Positions 11,781 to 21,272 of a stretch of DNA of 64,000 nt are shown here, in pieces. The stretch lies in NCBI GenBank assembly GCA_944989445.1, contig CALYLW010000427.1, forward strand, positions 224,501-288,500. Reading direction: 5' to 3'. Below the pieces are notes generated by a model. It made no database searches and was not told where the DNA came from. It saw only the letters and a list, made by a program, of their open reading frames with translations. Both the position numbers and the translations under genes were made by a program. Numbering within the stretch: the stretch's first letter is position 1; every line of letters begins with the position of its first letter. Origin of the DNA: Ampullaceana balthica (taxonomy: Eukaryota; Mollusca; Gastropoda; Lymnaeidae).

Positions 11781-11968
11781 AAAATTAATGTTTTTGTTGA
11801 TATTGACTGAGATTGTATTGTTGATATTGACTGAGATTGTATTGTTGATATTGACTGACATTGTATTGTTGAAATTGACTGAGATTGTATTGTTCATATT
11901 GACTAACATTGTATTGTTGATATTGACTGACATTGTATTGTTGATATTGACTGACATTGTATTGTTGC
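11781..11968. repeat. 24-bp minisatellite forming the next exon's 3' splice site
   Basis: About seven copies of ATTGTATTGTTGATATTGAC(TGAG/TGAC) run directly into the acceptor. The final copy changes from ATTGTTGATATTG to ATTGTTGCAG, so the polypyrimidine-like tract and AG are repeat-derived. Confidence 0.9.
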
Positions 11969-11970
11969 AG

Positions 11971-12087
11971 AACTTACAACCAAACCACAGGGCCAATGAT
12001 GTCATTGTGTTAGAGGATATGCCACAAGTTCTTACTGCTAAGTTCATGTATGGCTCACTTGATATAACCTCTCTCAGTGGAGAAAAG
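11971..12087 (+). CDS. PITPNM: PITPNM exon (between DDHD and LNS2)
   Basis: The acceptor TTGTTGCAG ends at 11970 and the donor GTGAGT starts at 12088. The 39 in-phase codons include NLQPNHRANDVIVLEDMPQV and LTAKFMYGSLDITSLSGEK. The NHR.ND.I..EG..Q...ARFMYG.LD...L.GEK pattern is characteristic of PITPNM proteins ahead of LNS2. The acceptor lies inside the adjoining 24-bp repeat. Confidence 0.93.
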
Positions 12088-12400
12088 GTGAGTCAGTCTG
12101 TACAGGCGTACATCACACAATGGGGACAATATTAGTCGACAATTACCTGACCAATTTTACAGCTCTGTTGAGACAATAATTACCTGTACAATGTACATCT
12201 CATGTGTACATCTCTTGGTTGGGACAAGATAAGGCAATAGCTACTATACCTGTGCACAACTTTCTGTGGGGAAAAGATTGGTCATTAACTATCTATACAG
12301 AAATTGATATCTATGATTTACTAAGTTATAATTTTCAAATTTTTTCTAACACTCATTTATGAATTTTTTAAGGGCTAAATAGCAATGATTATATCTGTAT

Positions 12401-13132
12401 CACTTCTGGTACCGGACGCGTCTTTTTTTCATCAGTCGAATCTTTTCCTTGTGTCTCGAACGTGTGTATTTGCCACATAAAGGGGTACCAGATATAAACA
12501 CAGAAAAGAGGATATGACTTTTCACCGCAGTCTCGGGCAGCATGTTAAACCGTAAGGGGTATAGTCAAATTTAATTTTGCTTTTTAAATTATGAAAATCG
12601 ACCAATGAATGAATTTTCTGTGCAGATCTGTTTGTTTAGTTGTTGAATAGCAATGTTGTTAATGGTACTTTACCCTCACTTGGTAAAACCTATTATATTT
12701 TTATTGAATTAAACTTTTTATGGTATAATAAATTTTTTTTAAATAAAAATTAATTATATAGTTTATATTATTATCCTCTGTCATTGATTTCACCTCCAGA
12801 AATAGCAGCTTTGTGGGTTGTTTTATAGATCTTAATTTCTATAATCTATTTTTAGAATAATTTTGTAAATATTAATGCATTATTTAATGTAAGAAAAGTG
12901 TAAACCAAAAAACAACAGTTTTGTTAACATCTTGTTCCATTTCTACACAGATAATTATCTTAACTCTTTTATCAATCGTTTAAAACAAAAAAGTTAAAAG
13001 ATAATTTACAAGCCTATCAAATTTTGGCTCCTTCCAAAATAATGTCAGGGCCAGGGAGAATAATAAGCAAAATAATATCCGGTACTCGGGGAAGTATTAC
13101 GTATTACGAAAAAAGTAGGTCGGTACCAGAAG
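12401..13132. mobile_element. Possible MITE with short inverted ends
   Basis: CTTCTGGTACCG at 12403-12414 is perfectly inverted as CGGTACCAGAAG at 13121-13132. Matching AGGGCTAA strings lie just outside and inside the ends. The interior is non-coding. This could be a chance inverted 12-mer, so the call is weak. Confidence 0.3.
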
Positions 13133-13587
13133 GGCTAATGGCTTGAAATGATGCAACACTCGATTTCTGGTAACATTCTTTGCATCCGTTAAAAAAGAAA
13201 ACTTGTAATAGAGATAATGGTTGTAAAAGTCCTGACTGCCCACAACTGTGGGATATGTCTTGATGACCAAGGGATAAACTGACCAGACAGTCATAAAAAG
13301 TCTGAAAGCGAATCATAATTAGGTGAATCTGGATATCAATGTCAATGGGGTTTTCCCATTGATTTGTCCGACTAATGTACTTGATGACACACCACCCAGA
13401 TGTGGAGAATGACAGTAATGGGGATAAACCGTTTCCTGTATCACAATCGAGTGATCATAAAAACTGGAAATAGTCATGAAAGATTTGTCAACACTGAAAT
13501 GGAATCAGTACTAAATGTCAAGTGTTGTTTTATGTTGAATGTTTGTTGGAAAGTCTTTTGTGCCAGTAAGTGAAAAGTTCTAGTATC

Positions 13588-15383
13588 CAAAGACTGTCAC
13601 AAGTGTAAGAAACATCAATCAAAGACTGTCACAAGTGTAAGAACATCAATCAAATACTGTCACAAGTGTAAGAACATCAATCAAACACTGTCACAAGTGT
13701 AAGAACATCAATCAAAGACTGTCACAAGTGTAAGAACATCAATCAAACACTGTCACAAGTGTAAGAACATCAATCAAACACTGTCACAAGTGTAAGAACA
13801 TCAATCAAACACTGTCACAAGTGTAAGAACATCAATCAAACACTGTCACAAGTGTAAGAACATCAATCAAACACTGTCACAAGTGTAAGAACATCAATCA
13901 AACACTGTCACAAGTGTAAGAACATCAATCAAATACTGTCACAAGTGTAAGAACATCAATCAAACACTGTCACAAGTGTAAGAACATCAATCAAATACTG
14001 TCACAAGTGTAAGAACATCAATCAAACACTGTCACAAGTGTAAGAACATCAATCAAACACTGTCACAAGTGTAAGAACATCAATCAAACACTGTCACAAG
14101 TGTAAGAACATCAATCAAACACTGTCACAAGTGTAAGAACATCAATCAAACACTGTCACAAGTGTAAGAACATCAATCAAACACTGTCACAAGTGTAAGA
14201 ACATCAATCAAACACTGTCACAAGTGTAAGAACATCAATCAAATACTGTCACAAGTGTAAGAACATCAATCAAACACTGTCACAAGTGTAAGAACATCAA
14301 TCAAACACTGTCACAAGTGTAAGAACATCAATCAAACACTGTCACAAGTGTTAGAACATCAATCAAACACTGTCACAAGTGTAAGAACATCAATCAAACA
14401 CTGTCACAAGTGTAAGAACATCAATCAAACACTGTCACAAGTGTAAGAACATCAATCAAACACTGTCACAAGTGTAAGAACATCAATCAAACACTGTCAC
14501 AAGTGTAAGAACATCAATCAAAGACTGTCACAAGTGTAAGAACATCAATCAAACACTGTCACAAGTGTAAGAACATCAATCAAACACTGTCACAAGTGTA
14601 AGAACATCAATCAAACACTGTCACAAGTGTAAGAACATCAATCAAATACTGTCACAAGTGTAAGAACATCAATCAAACACTGTCACAAGTGTAAGAACAT
14701 CAATCAAACACTGTCACAAGTGTAAGAACATCAATCAAAGACTGTCACAAGTGTAAGAACATCAATCAAACACTGTCACAAGTGTAAGAACATCAATCAA
14801 AGACTGTCACAAGTGTAAGAACATCAATCAAATACTGTCACAAGTGTAAGAACATCAATCAAATACTGTCACAAGTGTAAGAACATCAATCAAATACTGT
14901 CACAAGTGTAAGAACATCAATCAAATACTGTCACAAGTGTAAGAACATCAATCAAATACTGTCACAAGTGTAAGAACATCAATCAAACACTGTCACAAGT
15001 GTAAGAACATCAATCAAACACTGTCACAAGTGTAAGAACATCAATCAAACACTGTCACAAGTGTAAGAACATCAATCAAACACTGTCACAAGTGTAAGAA
15101 CATCAATCAAAAACTGTCACAAGTGTAAGAACATCAATCAAACACTGTCACAAGTGTAAGAACATCAATCAAATACTGTCACAAGTGTAAGAACATCAAT
15201 CAAACACTGTCACAAGTGTAAGAACATCAATCAAACACTGTCACAAGTGTAAGAACATCAATCAAATACTGTCACAAGTGTAAGAACATCAATCAAATAC
15301 TGTCACAAGTGTAAGAACATCAATCAAACACTGTCACAAGTGTAAGAACATCAATCAAATACTGTCACAAGTGTTAGAACATA
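13588..15383. repeat. Minisatellite, 31-bp unit, about 58 copies (1.8 kb)
   Basis: Copies of ACACTGTCACAAGTGTAAGA plus ACATCAATCAA differ mainly at one base (AAACACT, AAATACT, AAAGACT). Each unit has a small inverted repeat, ACACT-GTCACA-AGTGT. The array is intronic in PITPNM. Confidence 0.97.
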
Positions 15384-15587
15384 AACAAATGTTGAGCTGT
15401 TTGTTCTTAGTTGCACCAGTTTCATGAGACCTAGCTGTTTAGATCCTGTCATTAAACTTAGACAGATGTTTTACAAATGATAAAATCTTATTCTGGATAA
15501 AAAGATGTAAAAAAATGGCTTCAGATTGTGTTACATTTGTGGCCAACAGCATATTTGCCAGTAGAATAAAATTCCTTGAAAAAGAGC

Positions 15588-15999
15588 AACTTTGTGTGTT
15601 TGGTCTACATCTGAGCCCAACTTTGTGTGTTTGGTCTATATCTGAGCCCAACTTTGTGTGTTTGGTCTATATCTGAGCCCAACTTTCTGTGTTTGGTCTA
15701 TATCTGAGCCCAACTTTCTGTGTTTGGTCTATATCTGAGCCCAACTTTCTGTGTTTGGTCTATATCTGAGCCCAACTTTCTGTGTTTGGTCTATATCTGA
15801 GCCCAACTTTCTGTGTTTGGTCTATATCTGAGCCCAACTTTCTGTGTTTGGTCTGTATCTGAGCCAAACTTTTTGTGTTTGGTCTATATCTGAGCCCAAC
15901 TTTCTGTGTTTGGTCTATATCTGAGCCCAACTTTCTGTGTTTGGTCTATATCTGAGCCCAACTTTCTGTGTTTGGTCTGTATCTGAGCCAAACTTTTTG
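15588..15999. repeat. Minisatellite, 31-bp unit, about 13 copies
   Basis: Copies of CTTTCTGTGTTTGGTCTATA plus TCTGAGCCCAA are arrayed. Early copies read TTGTGTG and two late copies read GTCTGTATCTGAGCCAAA. Confidence 0.95.
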
Positions 16000-16065
16000 T
16001 TCCCCCAAATCTTATTTCATGTTGTTGTCTGGCATTGGTAATATCTGTCAGACACATGTTTAAGG

Positions 16066-16266
16066 TGCTCCATCGGTTGTCTGTCAGACACAGTTCAATT
16101 GCTCCATGGGTTGTCTGTCAGATACAGTTCAATTGCTCCTTGGGTTGTCTGTCAGACACAGTTCAATTGCTCCATCGGTTGTCTGTCAGACACAGTTCAA
16201 TTGCTCCATGGGTTGTCTGTCAGACACAGTTCAATTGCTCCATGGGTTGTCTGTCAGACACATGTT
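16066..16266. repeat. Minisatellite, 34-bp unit, about 6 copies
   Basis: Units contain GGTTGTCTGTCAGACACAGT followed by TCAATTGCTCCAT. The array ends about 60 bp before the next exon. It carries repeated TGTCAGACACAG strings resembling weak acceptors. Confidence 0.92.
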
Positions 16267-16325
16267 GGAGTTCACTATAGATTGTTTACACAGCTGCCCT
16301 GTAATCCATGACTTTCGTCTCTCAG

Positions 16326-16474
16326 GTGGATGTGAACGTCATGAAGCAGCCACCGTCCGGTGACTGGACACAACTGGGTACAGAGGTCACTGACAGCCAT
16401 GGCAGGTTCAGCTACACTATCCCAAGTGAACAGCGACTCAGTCAAGGGATGTACCCAGTGAAACTTGTCGTAAG
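16326..16474 (+). CDS. PITPNM: PITPNM exon (start of LNS2 region)
   Basis: The acceptor TTCGTCTCTCAG ends at 16325 and the donor GTCAGT starts at 16475. The translation includes VDVNVMKQPPSGDWTQLGTE, then VTDSHGRFSYTIP and GMYPVKLVVR. The family has the matching VDV.I...P..G.W..L.T....GR..Y.IP block. The exon ends with two bases (AG) of an Arg codon completed by the next exon. Confidence 0.93.
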
Positions 16475-16792
16475 GTCAGTGGCTCAGAATCTTATGTTTT
16501 CAAGAACAATTGACTGACCCACCCATATGCGAAAAGTATTGCATTATGCATATTTCATTTCATTTGGAGAGTATTGAAAAGAATTAATAAATTTTATTGT
16601 GTACTTAAAGCTGAAAACTTGTTATATTTAACTCATTAATAATAATATTTGAAGTATTCTTTGTGAGAATATGCATATGTATTATGTTATATAATTTTGT
16701 TTAGAGAGTTAAAGTTCAATTATTGTTGAATTTTTTTTTCAAATTCATATTCCACAAATTGTAAAAAAATTATTTTTGTTAATCACCTACAG

Positions 16793-16942
16793 GGGAGATC
16801 ACACCTCAGTAGATTTTTATCTGACAGTGCTCCCCCCTAAGACAGAAACGGTTGTGTTTAGTATAGACGGCTCCTTCACTGCCAGTGTCAGCATCATGGG
16901 AAAGGACCCAAAAGTCAGGGCTGGGGCTGTTGATGTTGTCAG
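16793..16942 (+). CDS. PITPNM: PITPNM exon (LNS2, HAD-like motif)
   Basis: The acceptor CACCTACAG ends at 16792 and the donor GTATGT starts at 16943. The translation includes RGDHTSVDFYLTVLPP, VFSIDGSFTASVSIMGKDPK and VRAGAVDVVR. In lipins the HAD motif is DxDxT. Here it reads SIDGS, so the first Asp is absent as in other PITPNM proteins, where LNS2 binds phosphatidic acid without phosphatase activity (established for the family). The last 17 bases plus the donor are the seed of the satellite that follows. Confidence 0.95.
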
Positions 16943-17905
16943 GTATGTCAAGGTCTGTTGTTGATGATGTCAGGTATGTCAAGGTCTGTTGTTGATGTTG
17001 TCAGGTATGTCAAGGTCTGTTGTTGATGTTGTCAGGTATGTCAAGGTCTGTTTGTTGATGTTGTCAGGTATGTCAAGGTCTGTTGTTGATGTTGTCAGGT
17101 ATGTCAAGGTCTGTTGTTGACATTGTCAGGTATGTCAAGGTCTGTTGTTGACATTGTCAGGTATGTCAAGGTCTGTTGTTGACATTGTCAGGTATGTCAA
17201 GGTCTGTTGTTGACGTTGTCAGGTATGTCAAGGTCTGTTGTTGACATTGTCAGGTATGTCAAGGTCTGTTGTTGATGTTGTCAGGTATGTCAAGGTCTGT
17301 TGTTGATGTTGTCAGGTATGTCAAGGTCTGTTGTTGACATTGTCTGGTATGTCAAGGTCTGTTGTTGATGTTGTCAGGTATGTCAAGGTCTGTTGTTGAT
17401 GTTGTCAGGTATGTCAAGGTCTGTTGTTGACATTGTCAGGTATGTCAAGGTCTGTTGTTGATGTTGTCAGGTATGTCAAGGTCTGTTGTTGATGTTGTCA
17501 GGTATGTCAAGGTCTGTTGTTGATGTTGTCAGGTATGTCAAGGTCTGTTGTTGATGATGTCAGGTATGTCAAGTCTGTTGTTGATGTTGTCAGGTATGTC
17601 AAGGTCTGTTGTTGATGTTGTCAGGTATGTCAAGGTCTGTTGTTGATGTTGTCAGGTATGTCAAGGTCTGTTGTTGACATTGTCAGTATGTCAGTTCGTT
17701 GTTGACGTGTCAGTATGTCAAGGTCTGTTGTCAGGTATGTCAAGGTCTGTTGTTGACGTTGTCAGGTATGTCAAGGTCTGTTGTCAGGTATGTCAAGGTC
17801 TGTTGTTGACGTTGTCAGGTATGTCAAGTCTGTGTCTGTATGTCAGGTTGTGTCAGGTATGTCAAGGTCTGTTGTTGACGTTGTCAGGTATGTCAAGGTC
17901 TATTA
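16926..17905. repeat. 31-bp minisatellite carrying copies of the exon end and 5' splice site
   Basis: About 31 copies of TGTTGATGTTGTCAG|GTATGT plus CAAGGTCTGT are present. The first copy is the real exon end and donor at 16926-16950, and all later copies are intronic. Nearly every copy keeps CAG|GTATGT intact. Near the right end several copies are shortened, with internal deletions. The unit is on the sense strand of the gene. Confidence 0.97.
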
Positions 17906-18075
17906 CTGTACACAGCAGTCAGATTTTCTTTGGGCTCATTTCCTGATTCAAACATTTTCAAGGGCTCATTTCCTGATTCCAAAAATTGTCCAGACTTATC
18001 AGTCCTGAAATTGACCCTGTCAATCATGAATGTGTCATGTAATCACCCCTCTGCAGTCTGAAATAAAATCATATG

Positions 18076-18171
18076 TTATTCAAACAGGGAATGTATGGCC
18101 CTGACAAGACGTCACAGTACAATGTTGTTCTGTGACATCTTGTCAGGCCCATACATACCCTGTTCGAATAA
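18076..18171 (+). other. Intronic 42-bp inverted repeat, 12-base loop (hairpin)
   Basis: Arm 18076-18117 pairs with arm 18130-18171 at 38 of 42 positions, separated by TACAATGTTGTT. The arms contain CCTGACAAGA and its complement. A transcript would fold into a 96-nt hairpin. It may be a tiny fold-back MITE or a hairpin-RNA/miRNA precursor. The sequence alone cannot say which. Confidence 0.85.
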
Positions 18172-18349
18172 GATATATCTGTTTATCTCTTAGCCTGATT
18201 GCGGTCTCACCCATATTTTGTTAGTGAAATAAAATCACCAATTTTTTTTTGTCCATGTTTCACCATAAGGCTCAAAAAATAAAATGATTCATTACTTTAA
18301 AATCATTTGATTTTCGTATTGTTTCTAGTTAACTTTACAAAGTCTGTTT

Positions 18350-18864
18350 GGCGGTAGAGTGTACACTCCCCATCTGTTTGTTGGTAGAGTGTACACTCCC
18401 CATCTGTTTGTTGGTAGAGTGTACACTCCCCATCTGTTTGTTGGTAGAGTGTGCACTCCCCATCTGTTTGTTGGTAGAGTGTACACTCCCCATCTGTTTG
18501 TTGGTAGAGTGTACACTCCCCATCTGTTTGTCGGTAGAGTGTACACTCCCCATCTGTTTGTTGGTAGAGTGTACACTCCCCATCTGTTTGTTGGTAGAGT
18601 GTACACTCCCCATCTGTTTGTTGGTAGAGTGTACACTCCCCATCTGTTTGTTGGTAGAGTGTACACTCCCCATCTGTTTGTTGGTAGAGTGTACACTCCC
18701 CATCTGTTTGTTGGTAGAGTGTACACTCCCCATCTGTTTGTTGGTAGAGTGTACACTCCCCATCTGTTTGTTGGTAGAGTGTACACTCCCCATCTGTTTG
18801 TTGGTAGAGTGTACACTCCCCATCTGTTTGTTGGTAGAGTGTACACTCCCCATCTGTTTGTTGC
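18350..18864. repeat. Minisatellite, 30-bp unit, about 17 copies
   Basis: Nearly identical copies of GGTAGAGTGTACACTCCCCA plus TCTGTTTGTT contain the perfect palindrome AGTGTACACT. Because 30 is a multiple of 3, the array is open in several frames on both strands. These frames are artefacts, not genes. The array ends 50 bp before the next exon. Confidence 0.97.
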
Positions 18865-18914
18865 TACAGTATATCAACATCAATTGTTGTTTACCCTCCC
18901 CCTCCCCCTTTCAG

Positions 18915-19098
18915 ACAATGGCAAGATATGGGTTATCTGATTCTGTATGTGTCGGCTCGACCTGACCTGCAACACAGGAAAGTTGTTGCCTGGTTGGCCC
19001 AACACAATTTTCCTCACGGGATGGTAGCCTTCATGGATGGCCTGTCTAAAGATCCATTGAAACAAAAATACAACTACATCAAATCATTGCAGACAGAG
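18915..19098 (+). CDS. PITPNM: PITPNM exon (LNS2 core)
   Basis: The acceptor CCCCTTTCAG ends at 18914 and the donor GTAGGT starts at 19099. The translation is the most conserved LNS2 segment: RQWQDMGYLILYVSARPDLQ, then VVAWLAQHNFPHGMVAFMDG and LSKDPLKQKYNYIKSL. Human and fly proteins have the matching HWQDLGYLI.YVTGRPD...VV.WL.QHNFPHG. The first base completes the Arg codon from the previous exon. Confidence 0.96.
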
Positions 19099-19303
19099 GT
19101 AGGTCAAGGCTAACTCAGTTCAAAATGTTGAATATAGAAATACGCACAGATGCCTTCCTTTATTATTTTGGCAACAATTCATGAAATTATAACTGAGATT
19201 ACTAGAATGTAATAGGAATGTTTGATCCATATATTTGATTGACACACTTATTAGTTTGACCCATATATTAGATTGACCCACATATTTTAAACATTACCTC
19301 CAG

Positions 19304-19432
19304 GCTCAGATTGAAGTGAAAGCAGCCTACGGTTCCAGCAAAGACATCACCATTTACAAGGACCTGGGATTATTACCACACCAGATATTTATAGTTGGCA
19401 AAGCATCTAAGAAACAGCATGGACAGGCACAG
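19304..19432 (+). CDS. PITPNM: PITPNM exon (LNS2)
   Basis: The acceptor ATTACCTCCAG ends at 19303 and the donor GTAGGT starts at 19433. The 43 in-phase codons include AQIEVKAAYGSSKDITIYKD, then LGLLPHQIFIVGKASKK. This matches the family's HAAYGS.KDV.VY....L...QI.IVGR..KK block. The exon end GCACAG with its donor is repeated in the minisatellite that follows. Confidence 0.95.
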
Positions 19433-19828
19433 GTAGGTCAAGATTGTATATCACATACAGACAGCACAGATTGGTCAAGATTGTATACCACATACAGCAC
19501 AGGTAAGTGAAGATTGTATACCACATACAGCACAGGTAGGTCAAGATTGTATACCACATACAGAGAGCACATGTAGGCCAATATTGTATACCACATACAT
19601 CACAGGTAGGTCAAGATTGTATACCACATACAGCACAGGTAGGTCAAGATTGTATACCACATACAGCACAGGTAGGTCAAGATTGTATACCACATACAGA
19701 CAGCACATGTAGGCCAATATTGTATACCACATACAGCACAGGTAGGTCAAGATTGTATACCACATACAGCACAGGTAGGTCAAGATTGTATACCACATAC
19801 AGGCACAGGTAAGTCAGATTGTATACCA
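19427..19828. repeat. 33-bp minisatellite carrying copies of the exon end and 5' splice site
   Basis: About 11 units of GCACAG|GTAGGTCAAGATTG plus TATACCACATACA are present. The first unit is the real end of the exon at 19432 with its donor. Roughly eight later units keep CAG|GTAGGT or CAG|GTAAGT, and others are mutated (CACATGTAGG, CACAGATTGG). This is the second such case in the gene. Confidence 0.95.
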
Positions 19829-19972
19829 CATCATTTAAAGAAGGACACCAGCGTAGATAATGATCCGTAATGAATGTTTTTCTTACATGATGACTTTGAG
19901 ACTCCAATCTTTATTTTACTGCTGCTTCCATTGAAGGCTAACAGTTGTCATTGTTTATCACTTCTGTCTTGT

Positions 19973-20253
19973 CTTATCTATACAGACGCTCCTTCTATGC
20001 AGAAGATAGTTGCGTCCACAGACCATGACAGATGATCTGTTTGGCAAGTGATGCAGCGTTCACAGGCCACGGGTTTGTGGGTTCCACGCATTACCCAGGC
20101 GCCTATCTACATGTAGTGTTAGGTACCCATTCGGAGCGGGGTGACTCAGGGACGCCCTAGGCCCCGGGAACAAACCCTTGCCTTCACATGGATTCGAACC
20201 CGTGACCATCGGTACGACAGTCCAGTGCGCTGCCACTCGACCACCGCATCCCC
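19973..20253 (-). mobile_element. tRNA-derived SINE with LINE-like 3' tail
   Basis: Read on the minus strand, the element starts near 20253 with a tRNA-like head: A box TGGTCGAGTGG (20233-20243) and B box GGTTCGAATC (20191-20200). It ends near 19973 in a GATAA/GACAA-type tail. The last about 35 bp before the tail (19983-20016) are the complement of ACGCTCCTTCTATGCAGAAG plus TTGCGTCC, nearly the same as the 3' end of the CR1/Jockey-group LINE in this window. The tRNA of origin is unclear (Ser/Leu-like). It lies in the last PITPNM intron. Confidence 0.8.
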
Positions 20254-20643
20254 ATCTAATTCTATCTATCTATCTAATCTTCTATCTAATTTTCTTATGA
20301 TGAAAGGGTTTTCAAAAGATGATTTGTGCATTAAATAAATTTGGGCTATAACAGGTTTTTCCTCAGTTATGAATACATTTTTTATTTTGTTTACACTTCT
20401 TGGTGTCAGGATGTAGGATTAGAAATATGAATTATTAAAAACAATTTGTATTCAGTTTTTATATATGTCACAGGTTAAGTGTTTAATGGCCGAAGTATTT
20501 CACACATTGGCCAGATATGCCAGGTCTTCAGATATGCCAGGTTTTCCATAGAATGTCTGCATCAGACAAGCTGCCTGTAACAGTTATAAGATCTAAGTTT
20601 TCAGTCTAAACTATCTGTTCACTATTTATTTCTCTCTTTTCAG

Positions 20644-20970
20644 ATTTTGTCAGACGGCTACTCGGCCCACCTGAGCCAGCTCATGTCACCAGGTTTTACA
20701 CGTCCAGCTGTGGGGAATGCCAGGATGTTCTTACGCAAGTCAAACTTTCGCCTGTCGACCCACGAACCCCCGAGCAAAGACAGCAGGAAGGTGGCCAGAC
20801 GCACAATCTCCCACCCTCCTGGTCACACTGGGAACGCTGGGGACTTCATGCCCGGGGGGGACGGAACTTCAACCAAAATTGTTGTGCAAGACTTTTCATC
20901 TGGGTCAAGGTCACGTGACCAGTCTCCCAGGCTGCAGCTGGCCGCCCACGGCAAGAGTACAGATGTCTGA
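20644..20970 (+). CDS. PITPNM: PITPNM terminal exon (LNS2 end and C-terminal tail, stop)
   Basis: The acceptor TCTCTCTTTTCAG ends at 20643 and the TGA stop is at 20968-20970. The translation opens ILSDGYSAHLSQL, matching the family's FI.DGYAAHL..L at the end of LNS2. It continues with NARMFLRKSNFRLST and a Ser/Arg/Gly-rich tail of about 65 residues ending KSTDV. The last residues are a class I PDZ-ligand-like S/T-x-V (TDV), which is inference only. Confidence 0.93.
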   Translation: MLSDGYSAHLSQLMSPGFTRPAVGNARMFLRKSNFRLSTHEPPSKDSRKVARRTISHPPGHTGNAGDFMPGGDGTSTKIVVQDFSSGSRSRDQSPRLQLAAHGKSTDV

Positions 20971-21147
20971 CACGCTAGGATCAGCAAGATGAAATTTTTG
21001 GACATGAATTAATATCCTTAGTGGGCTCAAGGCTCATACAAGATAACAAGGGGTCCATGACATATTTCAAAGACGGCCCTAAGGCCTCCCTGGTGATGAC
21101 TGCAGCATGAACATTTTAGAACCTCAAGTCATTGATTGTTCTGGTAC

Positions 21148-21272
21148 CTCATTGGGTGGTGGTACCTCATTAGATGGTGGTACCTCATTGGGTGGTGGTA
21201 CCTCATTGGGTGGTGGTACCTCATTGGGTGGTGGTACCTCATTGGGTGGTGGTACCTCATTGGGTGGCACAT
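21148..21272. repeat. 18-bp tandem repeat, about 7 copies
   Basis: Copies of GGTACCTCATTGGGTGGT, each with a KpnI-type GGTACC palindrome, lie about 180 bp after the PITPNM stop, so probably within the 3' UTR. Confidence 0.95.

Larger units (their letters stand above)
1..20970 (+). other. PITPNM: Gene locus (3' half): membrane-associated phosphatidylinositol transfer protein, PITPNM/Nir/RdgB family
   Basis: Eleven exons join without a phase conflict into 658 residues plus a stop. Residues about 70-270 are the DDHD domain and about 350-570 the LNS2 domain, in the order found in PITPNM1-3 (Nir) and fly RdgB. The family moves phosphatidylinositol and phosphatidic acid between ER and plasma membrane at contact sites. 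The DDHD domain is also found in phospholipase-like proteins, and the LNS2 domain senses phosphatidic acid. The N-terminal PITP domain and FFAT region must lie left of position 1. Which vertebrate paralogue is closest cannot be settled from this half. The introns are unusually rich in minisatellites. Confidence 0.93.

Noticed and set aside
13588..15383. CRISPR-like regular repeats
   Set aside because: The units are contiguous with no unique spacers, in eukaryotic intronic DNA. This is a simple minisatellite.
18325..18965. Several long open frames (about 170-205 residues) on both strands
   Set aside because: They are perfect translations of a 30-bp tandem repeat. A unit length divisible by three keeps every frame open, and there is no non-repeat coding sequence or conserved domain.
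20190..20253. A functional tRNA gene on the minus strand
   Set aside because: A and B boxes are present, but the body continues into non-tRNA sequence and a LINE-like tail. A SINE explains it better.
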